Shown here piece after piece: positions 26,047-37,413 of a DNA stretch of 41,948 nt; position 1 is the stretch's first letter; each line of letters begins with the position of its first letter. The notes beneath the pieces are model-generated. The model saw only the letters and a program-made list of their open reading frames with translations. It had not been told where the DNA came from and did not search any database. The stretch is from Spirogloea muscicola. Lineage: Eukaryota > Streptophyta > Zygnematophyceae > Spirogloeales > Spirogloeaceae. The position numbers and the translations under genes are program-made. The stretch lies in contig WELB01000013.1 of NCBI GenBank assembly GCA_009602725.1, positions 145,511 through 187,458 of the forward strand, given 5' to 3'.

Positions 26047-28432
26047 TCAGTGGCCCTGAGCTTGCCGCCTGAAGGCAACTGTGCACACGCGGCTGCCCTC
26101 CGATCCACCAAAGCGGAAACTGGGGTAAGAACGCACAAAGTCTACAAGCTCAAATGCTGCTCGACTTGGCATGCTCTGTGTGCCATTTGCTTCCCGCGCC
26201 TGCTTGAAGCCTCTCGTGGCCGTGGTGCTTGTTGGGGAGTCTATGTTGCAGAACTCCGCAATAAGTTCCTCTTTCGTGAGGTTGCATGATGTGATGACCT
26301 GAAGATGCACAAGCTCCACCACCACATCATGCACATATTATGGAGGTCACATCTTTGACAACACTCAATGCACGCCGAAAAGTAATCTCCAGATAATCTG
26401 CTAGTGGCTTCAGCTTATGGACCGCACCAACAAGCCGCCTGGAGCTATAAGCCTCTCCACGGCCTGCATGTACATTTTCCTGCCATGTGCAACACAAATG
26501 TGTGGGTAAGAAGGGCAGATGGTCATTGTGTCTGGCCAAAGCAATGCTGACACGATCCAAAATTAACATAGCTGTCTTCAACTCTGTACTAGTGGTATTA
26601 ACTTTTGTGGCTGGCTTCATATTGCAGACTCAGAACAAGCCCTTGGCATGCTGGAGGGCCTCAGCTGTAAACGTACTTTCGAGAAGCACCATCTTGATGG
26701 AGGCCGACAGCATCAAGCGTGCCCTTATCTGTGACCAGCTCATACTGCCCCTCCAACCGGCTGTCTAATATATTATCCACCTGCCCACATATCAACATGT
26801 TCACATGTCAGACAAATCATGAGCTTCTGATTACTGCAGCGGCTGAAGTGCTTCCTGCATACCAGACTGCAATTTTCTAGAACTCAGCAAGCCTTCTCAG
26901 ATGTTTATTAGGCATGAGACACACACAAAGAGGTACATGTACGCGCTCACATGGAAATTAATGGCATGGTGACCATGCCGTTGTGCTACAGCTCGTGCAA
27001 GCTCTATTGCGGCCTCGCTGTAGTCACTACCAGTAAGGTCTTTGAACCTGCAACCAGGTTAGCAACGATTCACGCAGCCTATCAGCATCTCATGACAATC
27101 ATCAGGTACATCAGTGACATGCAAATAGTAGTTGCGACATACAATGGCGGCTTCAGCTGCATATAGTACACCACACTGTGTCAGGACTTCACCCATGCTT
27201 AGAAAGTGCGTGGAGCAGAAGACCATTGCCCGTGCCCAGGTCCAGGACACGCCAGGCAGCAGCATCCCCAGCTGTAGATCCATGAACCCCTTGCCGTCCT
27301 TGGGGAGGGCTGCACGCTGTGACGGACGAAGCGCGGACCTGCTCTGCTGGCAATCCGGCAGCTAACGCAGCAGCAACCCTTGTCGTCCATTCAACCATGA
27401 TCTCCATGACTGACTCCCCAAACCTGTTGCACAAGCACAACTCCTGATCAGCTGGATTCAGTGAAACAAGCATATCCAGATACATGATGAGCTTTTTGGT
27501 GTGCATGACGAGGTCATCGTCCACCTTGCCCTGTGACTGGTCCATTGCTGTCTTTGAGGAGTCAAATTAGTACCATACTGTCACATCAGAGGAAAATGAA
27601 CAGATGGAAAGTTGCATGAAGATGAACATTGTCAGCTTCAAGCAGTGGACCTAAAGAACAGAACTCGATAGGCGACTCACCAAATCTCTCCCGGCTCGCC
27701 GCGTTCATGAAAAGTGGCAAGGTCATCAGCATAAACAGCGTCCCAATGGCTCTGCTGGCCAAGGACAGAGCCATTGCCTGCGTCACGCCCCTCCCCATCC
27801 TCCAAACTGCACACATTGCCGCAGCAGCAATGAGGCCACTGCAGCAGCTCCTCAAGGATGTGCACTACTTGACGAACCCTGGCGAGGGCATTGGTCCATG
27901 AGGGTTGCTGCTACTATTTGCTAGCAGGTGCCGCTCAGATGTGACACTCTGATGTCACAAATACGACAAGCGCGAATAATGCGACCGCCGCGTCCCGCAG
28001 AAAAGAGATCGGTATGCGTCCCGACAGGCTTTGCAACACAAGCACAGGTCTAGCTGATAAAATGCTGCGACGAAATTGTGTCCGCAGGCCTCAGCTTCAT
28101 GACCACCACTTGCATTGGACACACGTCGTGCAGCCTTGCTGAACGATTCCGGCGTGCCGCGGCCCGACGCTTCTGCAGACGGCATACGCGCAGCGCTTGG
28201 GGGCCGCGCACCCGTTGTTGTCGTCCTCCACCGTGGCCATGACCTCCATGACCTCGGCCGTCCGCGTGTCCTCGCCGTCCAGCGTGCTCCCATACTCGCT
28301 CTTGACGGACCACGAGTCCGCGGCGATCGAGCGCTCGTCGTCGGAGCCGTGGTGCTCCTCCCCGTCCGCCGCGGCCGCCGCCGCCGCCCTCTCCCCGTGC
28401 TCTCCGTGCACTGCCGTCCGGTACCCCACCAT
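26047..28432 (-). CDS. EEF1AKMT2: eEF1A lysine methyltransferase (EFM4/METTL10/AR401 type)
   Basis: This is a seven-beta-strand SAM-dependent methyltransferase whose relatives methylate a lysine of translation elongation factor 1A. The first exon (28212-28432) has the plant AR401-type acidic lead with SDDERSIAADSWSVKSEYGS. It joins in phase to 27681-27806 (LGQQSHWDAVYADDLATF, GEPGEIW), then FGESVMEIMVEWT and the SAM-binding motif VLDLGTGNGLLLHALSKHG, FKDLTGSDYSEAAIELARAV, VDNILDSRLEGQYELVTDKG with TLDAVGLHQDG, AVERLIAPGGLL, and VITSCNLTKEELIAEF. The C-terminus is RSYPSFRFGGSEGSRVCTV, with the stop at 26047-26049. All catalytic-fold motifs are intact. An open frame continues above 28432, so a start up to about 28636 is possible. 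The gene is divergent from the DUF1348 gene, with a foldback element in between. Confidence 0.88.
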
Positions 28433-28644
28433 CCTTCTCCGCCACTGTTTGCCGCCGCCTGCGCTCCTTCTGTCTGAAGACGCGCCCGCGCCGCCGCCGC
28501 CGCCGGCGCCGCCGCCTCCGCAACCGCTATCTCGCCGCGATTCTCGCCGCGTCCGGCGCCGCCTCCGGCGGAGGCGGGGAGCGGGGGGGTTGGCGTTGGC
28601 CCGGGGGGGTCTGGCCACGGCCGCCCTCCCACTCAAAGACTAAA

Positions 28645-29903
28645 GAAAGGGGAAGGGCTCGCCCATTGAGGATAGGGGCTGGAAAAGCCAGCCCAAACAA
28701 GAAGGAACAAACGACGAGAAGGGGGCCAGGGGAAGCGCTAAGAAAAACAAGCACAACAAGAAACAAAGTCGCTGTGTATTACTCAGTAACAGAAAAACGG
28801 CTCGCCCATTCCCGAGCAGCAGGGTCGCTAGTGCAGTTGTACCGCATGCGCTTGGCCGTCTCGCTGCAGAGGTCTATAGCCCGCGCGCTGCACCTGCGTG
28901 CAGGCAGAAGAAGTGCGCGCCCATAGAGAAGAGGGGCTGGCAGAGCCCTCGCTGCTGCCTCTGGCTCTGGCCAGGGGACCCACTTCTAGGAACCCAGTCT
29001 CTCTGACCTGAGGCTGCTTAGCAGAAGTGCGCGCCCATAGAAAAGCCCTGCTTAGCAGGGCTTACTGAGTGCTTCGAAGCTGCTTCGTTTCTTTTTTGTG
29101 CTTGTTGTTCTTAGTGCTTCCCGTGGCCCCTTCTCGTCCTTTGTTCATTCTTTTTTGGGCTGGCTTTTTCCAGCCCCTATCCTCAATGGGCGAGCCCCTC
29201 TCTCATTGAGGATAGGGGCTGGAAAAGCCAGCCCGCAAAAGAAGGAACAAAGTACGAGAAGGGGGCCAGGGGAAGCGCTAAGAAAAACAAGCACAACAAG
29301 AAACAAAGAAAGAAGTGGCTCTCCCAATGGAGGCAAGGGCTGTGAGAAGCCAGCCCGAAAAGAATTGACAAGGTTCGAAGGGGCCAAAGTACGAGCTAAG
29401 CAGCGACTGCGGGGCCTGAAGAGGCAGGCTATGGCAGAACGGGGGAGGATAGACCACTCAGTACTTACGAGTGAGGAGCCTGACATCCGACAGACTAGCT
29501 GCCGGAAAACTATCCCCCTGACGAAAGCCGGAGGCCGCAGCGAGAGCACGGCCAGCACGCAGATGCAAGGCGTGGGCCATGGACCGCTGGAGGGAGACGG
29601 ACAAGCGCATACGATATACCTGAGCCCACGAGCCAGCGGCGTTGAAGTCAGGTCAGAGAAAGCTAGGCTCCTGGAAGTGGGTCCCCTGGCATGGGGGATA
29701 GTTTACCGGCAGCTAGTCTGTCGGATGTGAGGCTCCTCACTCGTAACTACTAAGTGGTCCATCCTCCCCCGTTCTGCCATAGCCTCTTCAGGCCCCGCAG
29801 TCGCTGCTTAGCTCGTAGTTTGGCCCATTCGTACCTTGTCAATTCTTTTCGGGCTGGCTTCTCACAGCCCTTGCCCCCATTGGGAGAGCCACTTCTTCTT
29901 CCC
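28645..29903. mobile_element. Nested foldback (inverted-repeat) element
   Basis: Two inverted-repeat systems lie side by side. System A has copies at 28664-28768 and 29204-29308 (direct, exactly 540 bases apart, near identical) and an inverted copy at about 29092-29196, so the last two form an almost perfect palindrome centred near 29200. System B has arms of about 205 bp at 29312-29518 and 29694-29903, differing by a few substitutions and one 4-base indel. A further short inverted pair (ccaggggacccactt near 28972, aagtgggtcccctgg near 29674) links the systems. Open frames inside repeat one another (RGPGEALRKTSTTRN twice) because of the repeats and look non-coding. No transposase was seen. 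This suits a non-autonomous foldback or MITE-like element, possibly two nested insertions. No clean target-site duplication was identified. Confidence 0.65.
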
Positions 29904-30403
29904 CTGGCCAGAGCAACCCCACCCAGTAACCCCACTCAAAAGCGGGTACCCTTGACGCCGTCAATTCCGGCATTCCGGGCTTTAAGGATCTCTCCGACGC
30001 TCCCTCGCTGCAGCCTGGCGACTTTCCTCCCGCCCCTTGACCGCCGACGCCGCGGATTTCGGCATCCGAGCATGGCGTGGGCCTCCCGGCCTTCACCTCG
30101 AATGAACAAGCTCGAAGTTGTCGAGGGACTACCGCCGGCCCCCATCTTCTGGCCGCCGAGGCGTGGCCCGCCACGAGGCCGGAGCGACGGAGAGCCTGGG
30201 ACAGCACAACTCCCCTGTCGGCGATTCAACAATATGTTAGCATACTGTTGCTGCGAGAGCCCTTCGGCTGGTTTTCCCCGCCATTCGAATACGAACGCGG
30301 CCCCGCCGCTGTCGCTGCTAAGGCCGCACCTGCGGCGGCGTCGGCGGCGGCGGCGGCGGCGGCGGCAGCGGCAGCGGCNGCGGCGGCGGCTGCTGCCGCC
30401 GCC
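29904..30403. other. Spacer upstream of the DUF1348 gene
   Basis: The stretch should hold the 5' UTR and promoter of the DUF1348 gene. It ends in a GCG-rich tract with a single N at 30379. Open frames on both strands are without recognised family. An in-frame Ala-rich lead to the ATG at 30404 is open from further upstream, but its composition reflects the GCG repeat. Confidence 0.45.
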
Positions 30404-31328
30404 ATGGCCGCGCCGGCGGGCCCTCCGAAGATTGTGCCGCCGTTCACGCTCGAGAGCGCCAAGGCCAAGGCACGGCGCCTCTCACGACCTTGTCGTCGGG
30501 GAGACCGCCATGCATGGCGCCCCGCGGCGCGCCTGACCGCCAACATCGCCGCCGCCGCCGCCGCCGCCGGGTACGCAGGTGCAGGCGGCGGAGGACGGGT
30601 GGAACTCGCGCGACCCGGAGCGCGTGTGCCTGGCGTACACGCCCGACTCGCAGTGGCGCAACCGCGACGAGGTCTTCGAGGGCCGCGAGGCCATCAAGGC
30701 CTTCCTGCGCCGCAAGTGGGCCGCGGAGCTGGACTACCGCCTCACCAAGTGGCTCTTCTGCCACGACGGGCACCGCATTGCCGTGCACTTCCAGTACGAG
30801 TTCCATGACGCCAGCGGCCAGTGGTATCGCGCCTATGGCAATGAGGCAAGCGCTTCCCCATCCAGCGTCCCCAGAGAAGATGAGAGTCATGACATTTCCG
30901 CAGGACACTTGGCAACAAAAGTACAGGTGTCAAGCATTCAGCTACGGATTGGCTCTTACCACTATCAAGCATCCCAGGCTCTTAGCGCCTATGATTGCTG
31001 CCGGGGCTACACGATACTGTCCAGCTCATGTCAACATAAGCTTCTGTTGTACATGCTGGTGTGTAGCTTTGCAAGTGGCTGCAGAATGTGTCGGCAAGAT
31101 GCCTGCAGCTCCCACAGTCCGAGCAGCTGTGGCAAAGGTCCACATCACAGTGCCAACGTTGTCGAGGTCCTGACACCAAGGTGCTGCGGCTGTGCCCCTC
31201 TGTGCCAGCACTGGGAGTTTGACGACGAGGGCCTGATGAAGAAGCGGGACATGAGCGCCAACAATGTGCCAATCACGTTTGCCGAACGCCGCATCAAAGT
31301 CGACCAGGCCCCCATCCTGACCCAATAG
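30404..31328 (+). CDS. DUF1348 / NTF2-like small protein
   Basis: The protein is a DUF1348 member with an NTF2-like (SnoaL-type) fold. The family is common in bacteria and fungi and has no settled function. Exons inferred from family alignment are 30404-30469 ([22 protein letters not shown]), 30579-30845 ([65 protein letters not shown]) and 31209-31328 ([29 protein letters not shown]). The spliced product is 150 residues, the usual family length. Both introns need a GC donor: AAG|GCACGG and GAG|GCAAGC. The second intron (363 nt) has no stop and keeps frame, so an unspliced message would still encode a longer, Cys-rich protein. The gene is convergent with RRP6. Confidence 0.85.
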
Positions 31329-31625
31329 GCTGTCGCCTCCAGCACAGCCCTCCACACCAGCCACTGGGACGCACCACACAGCTAGCCGCCTCCTTTGCTG
31401 AGGCACTTCTGAGCCAATGAGTGCATCAGTAGCATATCAAAGTGTGAGCTTTTCTGTTAGTTTTGCTTGTGTAGCTTCAGCAGGCTGGTCACCCAGCCGT
31501 TTGATCACCAGCTTGCTCTCTATACACTTCTTGACTCTGTCAATGGCACTGGCCAAAGCCATGTGAGCCGTGTGCAGCCTGCAGAAGGTGCTCCCTGTAC
31601 TGCAGTCAATCTGAGTCATCTGATT
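31329..31625. other. Convergent 3' region, DUF1348 / RRP6
   Basis: These 297 bases separate two convergent stop codons. No TGTAA signal was seen for either gene and no other feature is visible. Confidence 0.5.
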
Positions 31626-34600
31626 TCAGAATGTTGCAGAGCGATTCCCGCTTCGCGGGTAGACCTGGCTCCGCTTGCCGGGCTTCAGGCCGGCAGGCAT
31701 TGCCTCCTCGCGGAACTCCTGCATGGGGTCGAACACCCCACCCTCGGAGGCCTGGACGGTGATGGCGACGGCAGCAACCCGCCTAGCTGCCTTGCCACGC
31801 TTCCTCTCCTGCAGCACTGGAGGTGGCTCGTAAGCCACCTGTCGACCACTGTGCAGCTCCTTCTGAGCCCCAGTGTAGTCAAAGGGAAGCAATGGAGGAC
31901 GCCCATCGCCTTGCCGGACAGCAGCGTCATCAGGGGTCCTGGCCACTGGCGCCTCCTTCCTCCTCTTCTTCACTGACTGGCGATGCGCCTCGGCCAGAGA
32001 GAGTGGCAGTGCATCACCCTGCCCTTGCAAAGTGCCCACCGGCAGAGTCTGCTCACCATCAATCTCGGCCAAAAGGCTGAGATCACTGGCAAGGCTGTTG
32101 CCACTCGATGCCGCTGCATTGCCGTTCTCTGTTACAGCCGCGCCCTGGTCCATGCCAAGCAAGGCAGGTAGTTCCTTGCCTCTTGTTGCAGTGTCCAAGT
32201 TTTCCGAGGAGCGACCAGTGGTCACATCTACCTCGCTGTCAACAGTCTCCGGCAGCCTGGCAAAAGGCAGCCTGAGTGACGACAGAATCTGCCGTGCCCT
32301 CCTTGCATCACTGTCCATCTTTGATTCCTTCGCTTGATCCTGCAAAATATGAAGTTGTTGCACACACTCAGCGCAAATTGCTGCGCATGCTTAAAATGGC
32401 TCAAGTCAAATGAAACTTGATTGCTGCTAGTGATATTTCTGCAGATAGATACAAGAAGTGCAGAGCCAAGGGCTCTGCAGCAACTCCTGCACGTCGCAAT
32501 GAGGGCACCTACAGCAACGTTGTTACAGAAGGATGTGAAGTAGAAGGACAAGCAGCTGCTGCTTGTCCTTCTACTTCTACTTCTACAGCTGAGAAGCAGA
32601 TGCATAAGTGGGACTGGGAAGGTCTTTCAGAACCTACCATGGCAGAGGGAGCAGCTGCTGGCTGTTCTTGCAGTGAGGCTGCCGCGCTGTCTCTGGCGCT
32701 GGCAGCGTGCCCCCCGAGCATGGCGCCGAGGCCATTAGCGCGCCTCCGCACTGTGACCACGCGGCTGCCTGGTGCCTCCAGGGCCAGGGCCGACTCCTGC
32801 GGCTGCTGTCCTACCTCGCCTTGAGGGTGTGATGATGCCGGGGCATTGCCATTGACGTCCGATGTCGCAGCCCGGGTCTCGAATAGGGGTACAGCACCTT
32901 GCCCAGCACGCGCCTCGTTGTCGCCGCAGCTTGAGTCAGCGCTGGCCCCCATCACTCTGGCCGCGTTGACGAGCGCCACCGCTGTCTGCACGACCTCAGC
33001 CCTTCCAAGCTTCAGTCGTCCAGCGAACATTGATGAGGTGTTTGCCTGCCGGACAACCACTGCCGCCCTCTTCCTGCTGAAGCTGGTAGCAGAACGCCCG
33101 GTCTCCGCAGTAGGTCCAGCAGCGACTTGGTCCAGAGCAACGACTGTGCCCGCGTGCGACTGCGAGCTGCAGTTGCTTGCCTCCTGAGGGGCTTCTGAGG
33201 TGCTTGCAGGCCTCAACTCGTTGGCGTCACCGGTTACCTGGTGATTCTTGAGCATGCTGCCATGATCGTGAGCCATGGCCCTTATTTCGCTCAGCCCTCC
33301 ACGAGTCGCAGGCTGCTGCTTAGTGGCCCCCAAGACGCCGTCGGGCTGCCTCCGGCTCAGCAGTGGCGGTGGCGGCACGTGGAGGTGGACGGCCTCCCTG
33401 GCCCTGACAATGACCTCAACCACGGCCTGCGCATTCTTGGCGACTAGTGGGAAGCGTCTCACGCTCTTGAGCAGAGCGTGCACTGACCCCGGCATCTGCT
33501 CGGCTGCTCCACTCCAACAGACACAAGTCAATCCTGTGCATCAGTCGATGCAATGCAGAACTACTCGCATGTCATTCGAAGTGCCAGTTTCACCTTCAAG
33601 GATAGTCCTGTGTGCTTAGCTTGCTCAAGTATGACTGCATGTCAGTAACAGTGAGTCTGCAACAAGACTGGAGGGCACAAGCCTGTGGCTTCACCGAGGC
33701 GGAGAAGCAGGTGGTTGGGGAGCACGTAGCCGGTGCTCTCGTCTTCCTTGCGCGCCACACCGTCCCGCCACCTGTAGAGGCCCTGTGGGCACCAAAAGCC
33801 TCACATTCCATGAACTCACAGCACTTTGTAACGAGCACAGCGGCTCATCTAGATCAGACATCCCCGTGCAAGCCAGCTCATTACCCAGTTAACAGGACAT
33901 CTGTAAGGCTAGAATTGGCCTCCCTTTAAATTTCATGCGCACTGCACGCCTTCCCTTGCAACGCCTCCGTCAGGTCCTATTGAAGTGGTCCTCAAAATTC
34001 CCGCAACTTACAGCTACTATGCATGTACATCAGCAGAAGATAGCAGCAAGTGGTGGCCATATACGATGGCGAGTCGTACTTACTGCGAGCACTGCGAGCT
34101 GCCGTGCATCCAGCTCTGTCTGTTGTGTCCTGCAATGGCAGAGACGAGGTCAAGCCTGGTCGAGAACAGGGGTGTGCTATCTTGAGATCCTCAGCCCCTA
34201 ACAGTGTCACAAGAAAAGCCCTGCAGAGAGTGACTGCAGAGTGCAGCTCACTGGTAGAGCCGCAAGTGGGACGTCTCTGTGAGCAGCTCCTTCTCGTACA
34301 CCTTGCAGCACAAGGCCTTACTTCGGTTCAGGACCTGCGGAGGAAGTGGATCAAACGTGTCAGAGGTTTCACCAACGTCCTCCATATCCTGACTTATCAG
34401 GAGCAAAAGTGAAAGTACATCTCCTTTCATCGAAGTAGGAGCGGCGCATCTTTGCATGCCCTTGCTCACCCAGCATAGCTAACATTGTCTCACCTCTAAA
34501 AGCAAGGAATGCGAGGAGGCCTCCCCATCCTCAGCCAGCTTGCCTTCTCCATTAGCCATGAGCTTAGTATCCTTCTTCAGAAGTGCCTCTTTGAGCATAT

Positions 34601-37413
34601 CGTATATGTGCAGCAAGTAGTGCGTATCCTCTCTTGCGTACCTAAATAGTGCACAATGCATCTGTCTCATTACTACTCAGCATCCTCCAAGCATCTACCA
34701 ATGCTTCCACTTATTTGGGGGTGACTGACCAGGCTCATTTTTGTGACAAAAAGGTCTTGATTCAAGTATTGTACAATGCTTATCGTCGATATGTGCACAC
34801 TGCGTTTGATGTTCTGGTCAGTGACGTATGAATTGCAGTCAGCTACTTGCTGATCAAGAGCAGGTGATCATGGGGCAATTAACTATGTCTCAATCACATC
34901 ATCAGGAGGAAAGGACATGCCAGATTCAGGAGCAAAAATGCAGGTGTAATGTGCAGGTGCAGCTCACTTCAGCATGTCTGCAGGAAGCGGCCGGAGCCTC
35001 CAGTCAGCCAATTGATACCTAACAGTTGGCAAACACAATCATCTCCTTCAACCATGTGCTCCAACTTGTCCACAAGCAACTCTCATAAGTGAAGAGTATA
35101 AAACCTATAGAGAACATCAACTGTTAAGTCACGATGAAAGCATTGGCCTCGTTGAGTAGTGCAGGTCCGTAGGTGGCTTATGCTACGCGCTTCAGAGTCA
35201 AACATGGAAGAGGAACAGGATGACAGTGAAGATGGACAGAACTCTGACGACGGGTTGGGGCAAACCGCTTGTCGGCCTGGACACCGCAGTATTCTGACAG
35301 CAAAGAGGCCAGCCCGTGCCCATCACGCTGCAGCACCCTGGAGGCCTGCAAACGCACGCCCTCTTATTATTACTCACTGGGGAAAGACCTCTCGTTTGAG
35401 CTTGGCTTTGAAGTCTCTTCCATCGTGCCACGAGTAACAACACAAACGCTTGACCTGCACAAGGACATGAGCCTCTCCTTTCCCCGGTTTGGTTGTTGGC
35501 AGGCATCCACATTTGAAGGCACATCCATAGCCCAATTGGCATACAGACCTGGCCAGTGTCAAAGAGGTTGAGGATATATATGCCAAAATCGCGCTGGAGC
35601 CACATCACGTCCCTATCTGCGCCGTGCAGCACCTACATCAGAGCCTTGGATGCCACTTGGCAAAGTCAGTGCCATGTTGACCAAGGTCTCTGAACCTTAA
35701 TAGCGTTATGCGTAGACCAAGCCTGAAGTGCAGACCTTACAACCAGCTTGCGGGCTGCAGGAGGGCATTGTCATGCTTCTAATATTAGGCTTCAACAATG
35801 TATCCACAGTAGTTGGATTTAAGGCGTGGAGGAGTCATATTTTGTCAGAAGATCAAATTCAACAACCATTTAATCACAAAGTGTTGAGCACTTGGGCATT
35901 TGCCTGACTGCTAAGGCTGCTGGCAGCCTCTTGTCTATCACTCGTACAGCAAGGGTACGTCGCCAAGGCTCTGACCTTGAGCACGGCGGGGTTAGCGAAG
36001 ATTGGGCCAAGGGCCTCGCCGATGTGACTGCGCAGGACGAGCACGTCGACTACAAAGTCCTCTGTGCGCGTCGACAGCTGCATGACGCAGGTGAAGCCCT
36101 GGAAGCTGCGGTAGTGGTGGTTTTCGAGGTCGACCTGTGCCAACAGCAAAGCCTCCACGCACTTCAGAATTAGATTGAAGTAGCTCGAATTGCTTGATAG
36201 GATCCACTCAAAGGCAGTTCACCTACAATCTGCAGAATGTCAGTGAAGTCACTGTCCTGTCTTTTATAGATCCTTGAGAGCCCCCTTACCGCGATTTCCC
36301 TGCATTTAAGGAGGGAGGTGACAACAACCGCCAGCTGCTCCGGCGTCTCCACAAGCATGAACGGTGTGTCGTCCAGCGCTGGCGCCGGCTGTGGTGCCGC
36401 TGGCGCCAGCTGCCAGCTGGGGTGCCGCAAGTCACGCAGCTGGTCCTGCCGCCGTCAAAGGCTGTCCATGAGTGCTCGGATGCCTTGTGACAAGTAGTTG
36501 TACCTAAGAGCTGCCACAATCAGCACAAGGCCATTGTGCTGAACTCTAGAGCCTGAACCTTAATTACATCAGGCCTTGTAACCTGGTCTTATCCCTCACT
36601 GTCGCTGTTTCCCCTTGGCCATGCTCCTGTCTAAACTCGAAAGCCTCGTCAAGTGCCATTTGCCAGCAGATGTTGCTAAGTTCTGCTTGGGTTCAGCATA
36701 CCTCCAGAGGATGCGTGCGGCTGCTGGTTGTGGCTGCTGCATTGGCGTTGTCGACGCCATCCTTGAAGCGTGCTTGCGGCCGGGGCAACGTGGGCATGTG
36801 GAATGGAACCCTTCTCACGTGGGTGGAGGTGGGCACTGCGGCGGCCGGCAAGGCCGCCGACGATGACGGCCGCTGGCCCCGCGCCTCGTCGAGCGCGGCG
36901 TCCACGCGCTCCATCAGGCCGTCCTGCACGTCCACAAGCCACTCCGCGGCGTCGTCGGCGTCGGCGCCGGCTGGCCACAAGGGCAGCGCCGCCGCGCCGC
37001 CGCTGCCGCCGCCCCCGAAGGTCGCCAGCAGGGCCTCGGAGCGGGCAGCGAGAGCTTCGACGCGCCCAGCAAAGGCCCGGAAGCTGGCGTAATAGTGGAA
37101 GTCATCGTCCTCGGGCAGGCCCTCGGCTGCGGCCGTGGCCGCCTCCACCGCGCTCGCCAGCGGCCCCTGCCATGCACCGCCAACCCCATCAATAGCGTCC
37201 ATTACATGGGCAGCAGCGAGCAGGCCATGGCTGCCAACATGCACGGCGGCAGCAGCAGCAGCGGCAGCAGCCTCTTCAAGTAGAGCCCCAAGCGGCGGCG
37301 GCGCTTGGCGGCAGCGTGCTCGCCTCGAAGTCCTCGAAGAAGCTGCGGGCTTCGCTTGGCGGTACCGGGCCGCCACCGCCGCCGCCGCCAGCGCCATCGT
37401 CGGGGCCTGCCAT
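31626..37413 (-). CDS. RRP6: RRP6/EXOSC10-type 3'-5' exoribonuclease of the nuclear exosome
   Basis: This is the DEDDy exonuclease that trims rRNA and other nuclear RNAs with the exosome. The N-terminal PMC2NT region has [20 protein letters not shown] and [15 protein letters not shown]. The catalytic domain has [13 protein letters not shown] (Asp and Glu of motif I), [17 protein letters not shown] with LFDTGQ (motif II), [13 protein letters not shown], and [14 protein letters not shown] (motif III, Tyr and Asp). An HRDC-type part follows ([43 protein letters not shown]), then a long disordered tail ending [20 protein letters not shown] and a stop at 31626-31628. The likely start is the ATG at 37413 (MAGPDDG, then [15 protein letters not shown]). 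That frame ends at 37276, while the PMC2NT frame is open up to 37397, so a frameshift or unseen intron lies in 37276-37413. The gene lies downstream of the IPUT1-like gene on the same strand. Confidence 0.92.
32537..32577. repeat. Perfect 41-bp palindrome (20-bp arms, 1-base centre)
   Basis: Arms 32537-32556 and 32558-32577 are exact reverse complements around a single T, followed by extra ttctac repeats. The hairpin lies in an RRP6 intron, just after the donor ATG|GTAGGT near 32638. Confidence 0.92.

Noticed and set aside
29043-29062. GC-rich hairpin resembling a bacterial terminator
   Set aside because: The DNA is eukaryotic nuclear sequence and the hairpin lies within the repeat element, so a terminator role is not supported.
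29098-29730. Plus-strand open frame of 210 codons inside the foldback element
   Set aside because: The same peptide pieces appear in several frames and copies because of the inverted repeats. No transposase or other domain is visible.
32509-32638. Continuation of the RRP6 open frame past 32638
   Set aside because: A good donor (ATG|GTAGGT) ends the exon. The frame beyond it is the palindromic hairpin and low-complexity sequence.
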